NCBI RefSeq assembly: GCF_035784015.1 | Contig: NZ_JALKOW010000004.1 | Strand: one strand, 5' to 3' | DNA from: Comamonas sp009360615 | GTDB lineage: Bacteria > Pseudomonadota > Gammaproteobacteria > Burkholderiales > Burkholderiaceae_C | Length of the DNA stretch: 64,000 nt | In this document: positions 1-9,048 of the stretch, one piece after another | Layout: each line of letters starts with the position of its first letter | How positions within the stretch are numbered: the first letter of the stretch is position 1 | The notes under the pieces: generated by a model | Databases searched by the model: none | What the model was told of the DNA's origin: nothing | The model's input: only the letters and a program-made list of their open reading frames with translations | Made by a program: the position numbers and the translations under genes

Positions 1-240
1 ATCAAGAAGAATTAATTCTTCCTCATTACTGTTTTTGTGAGCGCTTGATAACTCCGAAGAGTTTGTTCCGAAGAACTGGCTGCTTGCCCTCAAACGCCCA
101 CGCTTATCGGCTGTATTTTTTTAAGGAACCGAGTGCAAAATCAAGGAGCTTGACTTTGAATCTCGTGGCTTGCTGCGATCAGCGAAGCCTTGAATTCTAT
201 CACAATTTTACCGACTGATTTCTTTCAGATCGGCTGGAGA
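1..240 (-). promoter_or_regulatory. Structured leader of a transcription unit beyond the left edge, possibly an rRNA operon
   Basis: No gene is seen here. Read on the minus strand it is AT-rich and carries two adjacent short stem-loops capped by TTCG (50-63, five-pair stem; 65-76, four-pair stem) and a perfect 16-base palindrome at 6-21. Tandem UUCG-capped hairpins and a stretch resembling a boxA (TTCCTTAAA near 115-125) are typical of leaders just upstream of 16S rRNA in Burkholderiales. From memory the sequence resembles such leaders, but the 16S gene itself would be outside the window, so this is inference. A TAGAAT-like -10 lies near 196-202 on the minus strand. Confidence 0.35.
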
Positions 241-317
241 AATTCGCATTTCGCCCTGTGAAGCCCTGCATTGTACACAGATTTTTGCCATCCAGACAAC
301 GCCCGCACGGACATCCA

Positions 318-360
318 GACAATGAACCCCGGCAGGCCTTGCCTGCCGGGGTTCATTGTC
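318..360 (-). terminator. Perfect 20-bp inverted repeat downstream of gshB
   Basis: The arms 318-337 and 341-360 are exact reverse complements with a three-base loop, and the gshB stop codon is only six bases away. There is no T-run on either side, so this is a very strong stem-loop that may stabilise the gshB 3' end or act as a non-canonical terminator. Just upstream the 11-mer catccagacaa occurs twice (near 289 and 313). Confidence 0.6.
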
Positions 361-365
361 GCTTC

Positions 366-1313
366 TCAGGCGCGAGCAGCCTGCTCCAGTGCGTCGACAA
401 ACAGCGCCGCCACATCACAGCCTGTCTGATCAAAGATCTCCTGGAAGCAGGTGGGGCTGGTCACATTGATCTCGGTGACGTTATGGCCGATGACATCCAG
501 CCCGATCAAGAGCAAGCCACGTTGCACCAGGCGCTCCCCAATGAACTCGGCAATGGCCTTGTCCTGCTCTGCCAACGGCTGGGCAACGCCCTTGCCGCCG
601 GCCGCCAGATTCCCGCGCACCTCATTGCCCTGCGGAATGCGAGCCAGACAGAACGGCACGGGCTTGCCACCGATGATGAGCACCCGCTTGTCGCCATGAA
701 CGATATCGGGCAGGAACTTCTGCACCATGACACTGGTGGAGCCGCCCTGATTCAGGGTTTCGATGATGCTGCCTAGATTGCGGCCGTCTTCGCCGACCCG
801 GAAGATGCCCATGCCGCCCATGCCGTCCAGCGGCTTGAGGATGATGTCCTTGTGCTCTGCATGAAAGGCACGGATGTCCTGGGCACTGCGCGTGACCAGC
901 GTCGGCGAGATGAATTGCGCAAACTCCATGATGGCAAGCTTCTCGGGATGCTCGCGCAGGGCACTGGGCTTGTTGAAGACCTTGGCCCCCTCTCGCTCGG
1001 CCTGGCCGAGCATGTGCGTGGCATAGAAGAACTCGGAATCGAACGGCGGATCCTTGCGCATCACGATGGCATCAAAGTCTGCCAGCGCCGTCAAAGCGCT
1101 GCGCGTTTCCTCGAACCAGCGATCTTGTTGCCCGGTCAGCATGATATGGCGCACCTGGGCCTTGACCTTGCCGCCGCTCTGCCAGGCGATGTGACGAGGC
1201 TCGCAGCTCACGATCTGGTGTCCTCGGCGCTGCGCCTCGCGCATCATGGCAAAGGTGGAGTCCTTGTAGATGACGAAGGACTCCAGCGGATCGGCGACAA
1301 ACAGTATTTGCAT
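366..1313 (-). CDS. gshB: Glutathione synthetase
   Basis: ATP-dependent ligation of gamma-glutamylcysteine to glycine, the second step of glutathione synthesis, in the cytosol. The 315-aa length is normal for bacterial GshB. The N-terminal domain contains RKDPPFD (about 86-92). The ATP-grasp domain shows KPLDGMGGMG (160-169), the glycine-rich nucleotide loop, and ends with EINVTSPT (281-288), the conserved metal/ATP-binding segment. The ATG start gives the canonical MQILFVADPLE N-terminus. It is the last gene of a minus-strand run gshA-kup-benE-like-gshB, 79 bases after the BenE-like gene, and is followed by a strong inverted repeat. Identification is secure. Confidence 0.96.
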   Translation of the reverse strand: MQILFVADPLESFVIYKDSTFAMMREAQRRGHQIVSCEPRHIAWQSGGKVKAQVRHIMLTGQQDRWFEETRSALTALADFDAIVMRKDPPFDSEFFYATHMLGQAEREGAKVFNKPSALREHPEKLAIMEFAQFISPTLVTRSAQDIRAFHAEHKDIILKPLDGMGGMGIFRVGEDGRNLGSIIETLNQGGSTSVMVQKFLPDIVHGDKRVLIIGGKPVPFCLARIPQGNEVRGNLAAGGKGVAQPLAEQDKAIAEFIGERLVQRGLLLIGLDVIGHNVTEINVTSPTCFQEIFDQTGCDVAALFVDALEQAARA

Positions 1314-1392
1314 GGTGAAGAACTCTAGCGGTAGAGGTAGATACCGGCATCATGCCCAGCCAGGCATAACACCACAACATGACGGCAGATAC

Positions 1393-2571
1393 TCAGCCTC
1401 TGCGCGCACGCAGCCCCTGGACAAGCAAGGCCAGACTGCCAGCGACCACCCCCCAGAAGGCGGAGCCCACCCCTGCGATGACAACACCGCTGAGCGTGAC
1501 CAGAAAGGTGATGAGCGCTGCTTCCCTGTGCTTTTCTTCCTTGAAGGCCGTGGCCATGCCGCCCCCTATGGAGCCCAGCAAGGCCAGCCCGGCGATGCAC
1601 GCCACCAACTCCCGGGGGAAGGCCGTCAGCAGACCCGTGACGACTGCACCAAAGATACCTATCAATATATATAGCAACCCGCACACGGCAGCAGCGGTAT
1701 AGCGCTTGTTTCTATCCTCATGGGCCTCGTCCCCCATGCAGATCGCCGCCGTGATGGCGCTGAGGTTGAGGGCATAGCCGCCAAACGGCGCCAGCAGCAT
1801 GGTCGCTACGCCGGTCATGCTGATGACCCTGGACACCGGTATCGGATAGCCCGTGGCGCGAATCACTGCCACGCCCGGCAGATTCTGCGAAGCCATGGTC
1901 ACGACAAACAGGGGCAACGCCAGGCTGACGAGCGCCTGCAGCGAGAACTCGGGAGCCGTGTAGACCGGCATGGCCAGTCCACCATGCACGGCCGACCACT
2001 GCATCTGCCCGCTCAGCGCCGACCATGCGGTTCCGGCGAGCAGGGTGATGATGACGGCATAGCGAGGAGCCATGCGCCGCGAAAGCAGATAGGCGAACAG
2101 CATGACCAGCACCAGGGGCAGGTTGGTCTCGGCCGCAGAGAAAGCCTGCATGCCGAACCTGGCCAGCACACCGGCCAGCAGGGCCGACGCAATTTCCATG
2201 GGAATGCGGTTCATGATGCGCTCGAACCAGCCGGTCACCCCCGCCAGAGTGATGAGGGCCGCACTGACGATGAAGGCTCCGATTGCCTCCCCCATGGAGA
2301 AACCGCCTGCCAACCCCGCAGTGGCCAGCACCGCCGCCCCTGGAGTGGACCAGGCGACCATGACAGGCATCCGCAGCATCAGCGACGGGACCAGCGAGCA
2401 CAGCCCCATGCCCAGGCCCAGCGCCCAGATCCAGGAAGTGATTTGTCCAGGCGTGGCATGAAACGCCTGCGCCGCCTGAAACACCAGGGCCACCGAACTG
2501 GTAAATCCCACCAGCACGGCCACAAAGCCTGCGGCGACTGCGGCAGGACTCAAGTCTTGGAAAAAGCGCAT
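1393..2571 (-). CDS. BenE-family benzoate/proton symporter-like membrane transporter
   Basis: Predicted inner-membrane carrier of 392 aa with about a dozen hydrophobic segments, matching the BenE (benzoate:H+ symporter) family in length and in the motif style FQAAQAFHATPGQITSW near the N-terminus and GGYALNLSAITAAI in the middle. I chose the ATG at 2571 (MRFFQDLSPAAVAAGF); the reading frame stays open 36 codons further upstream, but that extension is arginine-rich and unlike the family. Many BenE homologues lie away from benzoate genes and have no proven substrate, so benzoate transport is only a family-level guess. It sits between kup and gshB on the same strand, an odd companion for either. 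Confidence 0.85.
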   Translation of the reverse strand: MRFFQDLSPAAVAAGFVAVLVGFTSSVALVFQAAQAFHATPGQITSWIWALGLGMGLCSLVPSLMLRMPVMVAWSTPGAAVLATAGLAGGFSMGEAIGAFIVSAALITLAGVTGWFERIMNRIPMEIASALLAGVLARFGMQAFSAAETNLPLVLVMLFAYLLSRRMAPRYAVIITLLAGTAWSALSGQMQWSAVHGGLAMPVYTAPEFSLQALVSLALPLFVVTMASQNLPGVAVIRATGYPIPVSRVISMTGVATMLLAPFGGYALNLSAITAAICMGDEAHEDRNKRYTAAAVCGLLYILIGIFGAVVTGLLTAFPRELVACIAGLALLGSIGGGMATAFKEEKHREAALITFLVTLSGVVIAGVGSAFWGVVAGSLALLVQGLRARRG

Positions 2572-2709
2572 CCGTGCATTCTGGCACCAGCCCCGCCCCA
2601 AAAGATGCGCCCCGCGCGAACGCGAACGGCGAAGGCCGACCTCACCTCCAGATTCACCGCCATCAGCGCTTTCGCGCACGACACCAAAGGCCTATGGCAT
2701 TCGAGGTTC

Positions 2710-4578
2710 CTACAGCTCGATCTTGGAGCCCAGCTCCACCACCGAGTTGCTCGGCAGGTGCAGGAAATCAGCCACCCGGCTCGCGTTCTTGTGCATCTGC
2801 GCGAACAGCTTTTCGCGCCAGTGCGCCATGGAGTTGTTCATGCGCGGGATGATCACGTCACGCGACAGGAAATAGCTGGTGGCCATGGAGTCCAGCATGC
2901 AGCCCTGGGTCCGCAACTGCGCCAGCGCGGCGGGCACATCGGGCTCGTTCTTGAAACCATAGTGGATGATGACTTCCCAGCAGTCGCCGCCCAGAGACTC
3001 GGACTCCACCCGCTTGTCCATCCCCACCCATGGCACTTCATGGTTGCGCACGGTCACAAAGAGGTTGCGCTCGTGCAGCACCTTGTTGTGCTTGAGATTG
3101 TGCAGCAGTGCATGCGGCACGGTGCCAGGCTCGCCCGAGAGGAAAACCGCCGTACCAGGCACTCTCGTGGGGGGATGACGCCAGGTGGCTTCCAGAAACT
3201 GGCGCAGATCCAGCGCATCCGCCTGCAATTTCTGATGCAGCAGCTCACGCCCACGGCGCCAGGTCATCATCAGGGTGAAGACCGTGCCACCGATCAGCAG
3301 CGGGAACCAGCCGCCTTCAAACAGCTTGAGCAGGTTCGAAGCGAAGAAGGCCAGATCCACCACAAAGAAGAAGCCTGTGGCCAGCAGGCACAGGGCCAGC
3401 GGGTAGTTCCAGCGATAGCGGACGACAAAGAAGGTCAGCATCGTGGTGATCAGCATGTCCAGCGTCACCGCAATACCGTAGGCCGCCGCCAGATTGCCGC
3501 TGCTGCGGAACAGCAGCACGGCCAGCGCAATCGCCACGAACAGGCCCCAGTTGACCAGAGGCATGTAGATCTGGCCGGTTTCCCTCACGCTGGTGTGGCG
3601 CACCTCAAAACGCGGGAAGTAACCCAGCTGAATGACCTGGCGCGTCACGCTGAAGGCTCCGGTGATCAGGGCCTGCGAGGCGATCACGGTAGCCAGGGTG
3701 GCCATGATGACCAGCGGCAACAGCGCCCAGCTGGGCGCCATCATGAAAAACGGGTTCTTGACGGCCTCGGGGTTGGCCAGCAGCAGAGCCCCCTGGCCGA
3801 AGTAATTCAGGGTCAGCGCCGGCATGGCAATGCTGAACCAGGCCAGCCGGATCGGCTTCTTGCCGAAATGCCCGAGATCGGCATACAGCGCCTCGGCACC
3901 GGTCACGCAGAGCACGACCGAGCCCAGAATGATGAAACTGATTCCCGGGCTGTTCCAGATGAAGAGGATTGCGTAATGCGGGCTGAGCGCGGCCAGGATT
4001 TCCGGGTGACCCATGATCTGATGCACACCCAGCAGGGCAATACAGGCGAACCAGGTCACGGTGACGGGTCCGAAGAACTTGCCGATGCCAGCCGTTCCGC
4101 GTTTCTGTACGAAAAACAGCAGAAACAGAATCACCAGCGTCAGCGGAATCACAGCCTTGGTGAAATGCGGCGAGATGACCTCCAGGCCCTCGACCGCCGA
4201 GAGTACCGAAATCGCCGGAGTGATCACGCCGTCGCCATAAAACAGCGAGGTACCGAACATGCCCACCAGAAACAGCGTGCCCGAAAGGCGCGGCTTGTCC
4301 TTGACCGTCTGCGAAGCCAGCGCCAGCATGGCCACCAGTCCGCCTTCACCATTGTTGTCGGCACGCAGCACCAGGATCACGTACTTGAGGGAGACGATGA
4401 CCGTGAGCGTCCAGAACAGCACCGAGAGCACGCCGTAGACGTTGGCCGGCGTGAACGGCACATAGCCTGAGCCGAAAACCTCCTTGACCGAGTACAGGAC
4501 ACTGGTGCCGATGTCTCCATAGACGACACCGATCGCGCCCAGGGTCAGGGCGCCTAGCGAGGATTTCGAATTTTGCAC
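2710..4578 (-). CDS. kup: Kup-type potassium uptake permease
   Basis: Proton-coupled low-rate K+ importer of the inner membrane. The 622-aa length fits Kup/TrkD: about twelve membrane segments in the first 440 residues and a hydrophilic cytoplasmic C-terminal domain. The family N-terminus GVVYGDIGTSVLYS (about 17-30) is present, as are FGTSLFYGDGVITPAISVLSAVEG and the GALLL / NPFFMMAP loop. It starts with ATG at 4578, 78 bases after gshA, and ends 138 bases before the BenE-like gene. Together with trkA/trkH about 1.5 kb away this gives two different K+ import systems bracketing gshA. Confidence 0.96.
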   Translation of the reverse strand: MQNSKSSLGALTLGAIGVVYGDIGTSVLYSVKEVFGSGYVPFTPANVYGVLSVLFWTLTVIVSLKYVILVLRADNNGEGGLVAMLALASQTVKDKPRLSGTLFLVGMFGTSLFYGDGVITPAISVLSAVEGLEVISPHFTKAVIPLTLVILFLLFFVQKRGTAGIGKFFGPVTVTWFACIALLGVHQIMGHPEILAALSPHYAILFIWNSPGISFIILGSVVLCVTGAEALYADLGHFGKKPIRLAWFSIAMPALTLNYFGQGALLLANPEAVKNPFFMMAPSWALLPLVIMATLATVIASQALITGAFSVTRQVIQLGYFPRFEVRHTSVRETGQIYMPLVNWGLFVAIALAVLLFRSSGNLAAAYGIAVTLDMLITTMLTFFVVRYRWNYPLALCLLATGFFFVVDLAFFASNLLKLFEGGWFPLLIGGTVFTLMMTWRRGRELLHQKLQADALDLRQFLEATWRHPPTRVPGTAVFLSGEPGTVPHALLHNLKHNKVLHERNLFVTVRNHEVPWVGMDKRVESESLGGDCWEVIIHYGFKNEPDVPAALAQLRTQGCMLDSMATSYFLSRDVIIPRMNNSMAHWREKLFAQMHKNASRVADFLHLPSNSVVELGSKIEL

Positions 4579-4656
4579 AGGTCAGGAGCGACTCGTAAGG
4601 CAGTCACCGGGTGAGGAAATTGTCGGCATTGTGCGCTGTCCTCAGCGCCTGTGAAC

Positions 4657-5952
4657 TCAGTCGTAGATTTCTGCGTCGGGATTAGTGGCTTCCAGCTCGT
4701 AGCTGGCAGCCAACATGGCCAAACGTGCTATCACGCCATACATATAGAAGCGGTTCGGTGCGCTGGCGCCCGGACGTGCACTGGCCTGCGGCAGGTGATT
4801 GCTCTGCTGGAAGGCGAGCGGCACATAGCCCGCGCCGGGGGCATTGAGGTTCTCGTCCTCGCCGCGCTCGGGGTGCATGCGGTAGAAACCGCCCACCACA
4901 TAACGATCCATCATGTAGACCACCGGCTCGGCCACGGCGTTGTGCATGCGCTCATAGGTCAGCACGCCTTCCTGGACGATGACGTCATGCACGGTCTGAC
5001 CGTCCTTGATGACCCCCATCTTGTTGCGGCTCTTGCGCGGCAGCGCGGCCAGTTCCTTGGCGTCGCGCACGGTCATCACGCCCATGCCGTAGGTGCCATT
5101 GTCGGCCTTGACCACGGCAAAAGGCTTTTCCTTGATGCCGTACTCCTTGTATTTGCGGCGCACCTTGGACAGGATCACGTCCACCTGCTCGGCCAGGGCC
5201 TCCATGCCCGTGCCTTCGGCAAAGTCGATGTTCTCCACATGACCAAAAAGGGGATTGATCAGCCAGGGGTCGATGCCCAGCAATTTGCCGAAGCGCTTTC
5301 CGACTTCCTCGTAGCTCTGGAAATGACGGCTCTTGCGGCGCACATTCCAGCCCGCATGCAATGGCGGCAGCAGGTATTGCTCGTACAGCTCCTCGATGAT
5401 GCCGGGCACGCCGGTGGAGAGGTCGTTGTTGAGCAAAATGGTGCAGGGATCGAAGTCCTTGAGGCCCAGGCGGCGCTTGCTGCGGATCACCGGCTCCAGC
5501 TTGATCTCGTCACCCAGCGGCAGCGTGATGGACAGCGTCTTCTTGATCTCGGGGCTGATGGAGCCGATGCGCACATTGAGACCCGCCATGCTGAAGATGC
5601 GCTTGAGCTGCAGCACGCTGGCCAGATAGTGGGTGTTGCGCGTGTGGTTCTCGGGGATGATGAGCAGATTGCGCGCCTCGGGACATATCTTTTCGATGGC
5701 AGCCATCGCAGCCTGCACGGCCAGCGGAAGCATTTCATCGGTCAGATTGTTCCAGCCGCCTGGAAACAGGTTGGTATCCACCGGCGCCAGCTTGAAACCC
5801 GCATTACGAATGTCCACCGAGCAGTAGAACGGCGGCGTGTGCTCCATCCATTCCAGGCGGAACCAACGCTCAATGGCAGGCATGGAGTCGAGAATGCGCT
5901 GCTCAAGTTCGTTGATGGGGCCGGTCAAAGCCGTGACGAGATGTGGAACCAT
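4657..5952 (-). CDS. gshA: Glutamate-cysteine ligase, betaproteobacterial type
   Basis: First and rate-limiting step of glutathione synthesis (ATP + Glu + Cys to gamma-glutamylcysteine). The 431-aa product belongs to the short GshA type found in Acidithiobacillus and Burkholderiales rather than the E. coli type: it carries VDTNLFPGGWNNL (about 59-71), NDLSTGVPGI, and KADNGTYGMGV in the C-terminal half, the last resembling an ATP-binding loop. A GAGGG ribosome-binding site six bases before the ATG supports the start at 5952. First gene of the minus-strand run leading through kup to gshB, in which gshB completes the pathway. Confidence 0.93.
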   Translation of the reverse strand: MVPHLVTALTGPINELEQRILDSMPAIERWFRLEWMEHTPPFYCSVDIRNAGFKLAPVDTNLFPGGWNNLTDEMLPLAVQAAMAAIEKICPEARNLLIIPENHTRNTHYLASVLQLKRIFSMAGLNVRIGSISPEIKKTLSITLPLGDEIKLEPVIRSKRRLGLKDFDPCTILLNNDLSTGVPGIIEELYEQYLLPPLHAGWNVRRKSRHFQSYEEVGKRFGKLLGIDPWLINPLFGHVENIDFAEGTGMEALAEQVDVILSKVRRKYKEYGIKEKPFAVVKADNGTYGMGVMTVRDAKELAALPRKSRNKMGVIKDGQTVHDVIVQEGVLTYERMHNAVAEPVVYMMDRYVVGGFYRMHPERGEDENLNAPGAGYVPLAFQQSNHLPQASARPGASAPNRFYMYGVIARLAMLAASYELEATNPDAEIYD

Positions 5953-6030
5953 AAATACCCTCAGGAGACGGTGGTGGGGGGCAATTGTAGAGATGGAAGC
6001 ATGAGATAGGTGTTTTCCCCAGTCTTTGTC

Positions 6031-7497
6031 TCAGCGACGCCAGAATGCCGGTGACAGCAAAGCCATGAAACTCAGTATCTCGAGCCGCCCCAACAGCATG
6101 CCCAGAGTACACACCCAGATCTGGAAATCCGTCAACACCGTGTAGTTGGATGCGGGTCCCACGGCTCCCAGGCCCGGCCCCGTACAGTGCACGCTGGCCA
6201 GCACGGCGGAGAAGGCGGTCAGAGGGTCCAGATCAGTCAGCAGCAACACCATGCTCAGCACAATGACAGTGGCACCGTAAACCAGCATGTAGGCCAGCAC
6301 CGAAAAAATCATCGGGTTATCCACCACCGCATCGCCCAGCCGGACCGGCTGCACGGCGCGGGGGTGCACGAGACGCGTCATCTCGCGCCGGGCCTGCTTG
6401 ACCAGGATGAGCATGCGCACCATCTTGATGCCACCACCTGTGGAGCCTGCACTGGTGGCAACCCCCGACAGCAGCAACAGCAAAACGGGAATGAACACGG
6501 GCCAGGACAGGTAGTCCGTGGTGGAGAAACCGGTCGTCGTGGCGACCGAAACCGCATGGAACATGCCGTGGCGCAAGGCGTCCAGAGGCCCATAGACCCC
6601 CTTGACCCAGAGCAGCAGCGCCACCAGCAGACCCGCGCCCAGCAGCACGCCAATCGTGGCGCGCATTTCGGGGTCGCGCATGAAACTGTCGATACGGCCC
6701 TTTCGCATGGCCACGAAATACAGCGCAAAGTTGCAGCTGGCCAGCAGCATGAACAGCAAGGCCGCAGCTTCCAGCAGCGGCGAGTTGAAATAGGCGAAGC
6801 TGGCATCGTGCGACGACAGTCCGCCCAGACTCACCGTGGCGAACATATGCATCAGCGCATCCAGGGGCTGCATGCCGCAGACCCAGAAGGCCAGGAAACA
6901 GCCGATGGAGAACAGCGCGTACACACCCCACAGCCCCTTGGCCGTCTCCGTAATACGCGGAGTGAGCTTGGTGTCCTTGACCGGCCCCGCAGCTTCCGCC
7001 CTGAAGAGCTGCGCGCCGCCGACCCCCAGCAGCGGCAGCACGGCCACGGCCAGAATCAGAATGCCCATGCCGCCCATCCATTGCATGAAGGTCCGCCAGA
7101 CATTGATGGACACCGGCAGCTGATCCAGACCGCTGAGCACCGTGGCTCCCGTCGTCGTCAGGCCCGAGACGGCTTCGAAGTAGGCATGGGTGAAACTGAT
7201 GGAAATGCCCACCCGGCTCAGCCCCATCATCAGTGGCACCATGGCGCACAGCGGCAGCACCACCCAGACCAGCGTCACCAGAATCACGCCATGGCGCGGC
7301 TGCAGGTCCTGCTTGTAGCGGTGCAGCCCCCCCCATAGCAGCAGACCCACGCCGACGGTCAACCCGATCGACCAGGGGTAGATGCGCCAGATGCCATCCT
7401 GCGTGAACCATGAGATGCCGAAGGGCAGCAGCATGGCACCGGCAAACATGATCATCAGCATGCCCAGCACGCGCAGGACAGGAAGCAGGTCTTTCAT
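6031..7497 (-). CDS. trkH: Trk potassium uptake protein, membrane subunit
   Basis: Ion-conducting subunit of the Trk K+ uptake system in the inner membrane. The 488 aa contain four selectivity-filter-like repeats recognisable as SGLTTTGATVLSG, a glycine/serine pore near SLGGLSSHDAS, TTTGFSTTDY, and CTGPGLGAVGPASNY close to the C-terminus, plus the charged STGGGIKMVR segment typical of TrkH/KtrB. About ten transmembrane segments are visible. It follows trkA with a gap of nine bases on the same strand, so the two are cotranscribed and the product should work with TrkA as the regulatory subunit. Confidence 0.95.
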   Translation of the reverse strand: MKDLLPVLRVLGMLMIMFAGAMLLPFGISWFTQDGIWRIYPWSIGLTVGVGLLLWGGLHRYKQDLQPRHGVILVTLVWVVLPLCAMVPLMMGLSRVGISISFTHAYFEAVSGLTTTGATVLSGLDQLPVSINVWRTFMQWMGGMGILILAVAVLPLLGVGGAQLFRAEAAGPVKDTKLTPRITETAKGLWGVYALFSIGCFLAFWVCGMQPLDALMHMFATVSLGGLSSHDASFAYFNSPLLEAAALLFMLLASCNFALYFVAMRKGRIDSFMRDPEMRATIGVLLGAGLLVALLLWVKGVYGPLDALRHGMFHAVSVATTTGFSTTDYLSWPVFIPVLLLLLSGVATSAGSTGGGIKMVRMLILVKQARREMTRLVHPRAVQPVRLGDAVVDNPMIFSVLAYMLVYGATVIVLSMVLLLTDLDPLTAFSAVLASVHCTGPGLGAVGPASNYTVLTDFQIWVCTLGMLLGRLEILSFMALLSPAFWRR

Positions 7498-7506
7498 GTG
7501 CGCAGA

Positions 7507-8967
7507 CTAGAAAAAGGTGGCGCTGACACGGAACAGGTTTTCCACATTGCGCACCAGCCGCTTGTTGGGCAGAAAGAACACCACATGGTCACCGGACTCG
7601 ATCACGGTATGGCTGCGCGGGATGATGACCTCGGTCTCCAGTGCCGCGCCCGCCACTTCCTCGCAGGTCTTGCCCTCGGGAATGCCGCGCACGATGAGAC
7701 CGATGTGCACCTCCTCGGGCAGGCGCAACTCTTCCACCTTGCGCCCCACCACGCGCGAACTCTTGCGGTCGCCGCGCGCCACGATCTCCAGCGCCTCGGC
7801 CACACCGCGGCGCAGGCTGTGCACGGCTTGCACGTCGCCGCGACGCACATAGGCCAGGAACTCGCCCAGCATCGCCTGCGCAGGGGACAGCGCGACATCG
7901 ATCTGCGTGCCGTGCATCAGATCGGCATAGGCACGGCGATTGATCAGCGACAGCACGCGGCGCGCGCCCATGCGCTTGGCCAGCAGGCTGGACATGATGT
8001 TGTCCTCGTCGTCATCCGTCAGCGCGAGGAACAGGTCCACCTCTTCGATGCCCTCCTCCTCCAGGAGGGCCTCGTCGGTGGCATCGCCTTCCAGCACCAG
8101 CACTTCGGCAGGCAGTACCGACGACAGGCTCAGACATTGCTGGGCATTGGACTCGACGATCTTGACATGGAAGCGCCCTGGCGTCTGCGCCAGCTTCCTG
8201 GCCAGCCGCAGGCTGACCTGGCCGCCCCCGGCAATCATGATGCGGAACACCGGCCGGCTCGGGCGGCCTTCGGGCAGATTGATGGCCTTGAGCGCCTCGG
8301 ACACATGCTCGGTCGCAGCCAGCATGAAGACTTCGTCGCCGGGCTCGATGCGCGTGGCACCGTCGCAGCGCACGAACCGGTCGGGCTCGTCCATGAAGCG
8401 GCGATAGATCGCCACGATGCGCATGGCCAGTTCCGGCATGCGCTCACGCACCTGGGCAATCTGCAGGCCCACGGCCGGCGCGCCGGCGCGGGCACGCACC
8501 GAGGCCAGGGCGGCCCGGCCACCTGCAAAGGCGCGAACCTGCATGGCTTCCGGGTATTCGATGAGCTTGCGGATGTAATGGGTGACCGATTCCTCGGGAC
8601 AGATGATGCGATCGACCGCAAAACCTTCCTTGCCCAGCACCGGATCGTCCACCGCAAAGCTGGACGAGCGCACCCGCGCAATGCGGGTCGGAATGTCGAA
8701 CACGGCCTGGGCAATCTTGCAGCAGACCAGGTTGGTCTCGTCCATGGAGGCACAGGCGATCAACAGGTCGGTGTCCTTGGCGCCGGCCTCGGCCAGGACC
8801 TGGGGATCGATGCCGTTGCCGACCACGCCGCGCAAGTCGAAGCGCGATTCCAGCTCGCGCAGTGCGCGCGCATCCGTGTCGATGACGGTGATTCCGTTTT
8901 GCTCGGACACCAGACTTTCGGCCACACTCTGGCCTACGCGCCCGGCACCCAGAATAATGATTTTCAT
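7507..8967 (-). CDS. trkA: Trk system NAD-binding regulatory protein
   Basis: Cytoplasmic regulatory subunit that binds NAD(H) and nucleotides and gates TrkH. The 486 aa form two tandem RCK units: the first begins at once with MKIIILGAGRVGQSVAE (Rossmann glycine motif at 7-12), the second with IAGGGQVSLRLA around residue 235; each is followed by an RCK_C-type domain. The frame is open 19 codons further upstream, but the ATG at 8967 gives the family-typical N-terminus. It lies 81 bases after the proA stop and nine bases before trkH, forming a trkA-trkH operon. Confidence 0.96.
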   Translation of the reverse strand: MKIIILGAGRVGQSVAESLVSEQNGITVIDTDARALRELESRFDLRGVVGNGIDPQVLAEAGAKDTDLLIACASMDETNLVCCKIAQAVFDIPTRIARVRSSSFAVDDPVLGKEGFAVDRIICPEESVTHYIRKLIEYPEAMQVRAFAGGRAALASVRARAGAPAVGLQIAQVRERMPELAMRIVAIYRRFMDEPDRFVRCDGATRIEPGDEVFMLAATEHVSEALKAINLPEGRPSRPVFRIMIAGGGQVSLRLARKLAQTPGRFHVKIVESNAQQCLSLSSVLPAEVLVLEGDATDEALLEEEGIEEVDLFLALTDDDEDNIMSSLLAKRMGARRVLSLINRRAYADLMHGTQIDVALSPAQAMLGEFLAYVRRGDVQAVHSLRRGVAEALEIVARGDRKSSRVVGRKVEELRLPEEVHIGLIVRGIPEGKTCEEVAGAALETEVIIPRSHTVIESGDHVVFFLPNKRLVRNVENLFRVSATFF

Positions 8968-9048
8968 GGTGTTATGGAAAGGGATCCAAGCTGCGGCATC
9001 AATCCAGACCGCCAAGGGCCACAAGCAGCCCCCGGCGGAAGGTGAATC

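Noticed and set aside
258..776. Plus-strand frame over the gshB 3' end
   Set aside because: Runs through the strong inverted repeat and antisense to gshB; no ribosome-binding site or family similarity.
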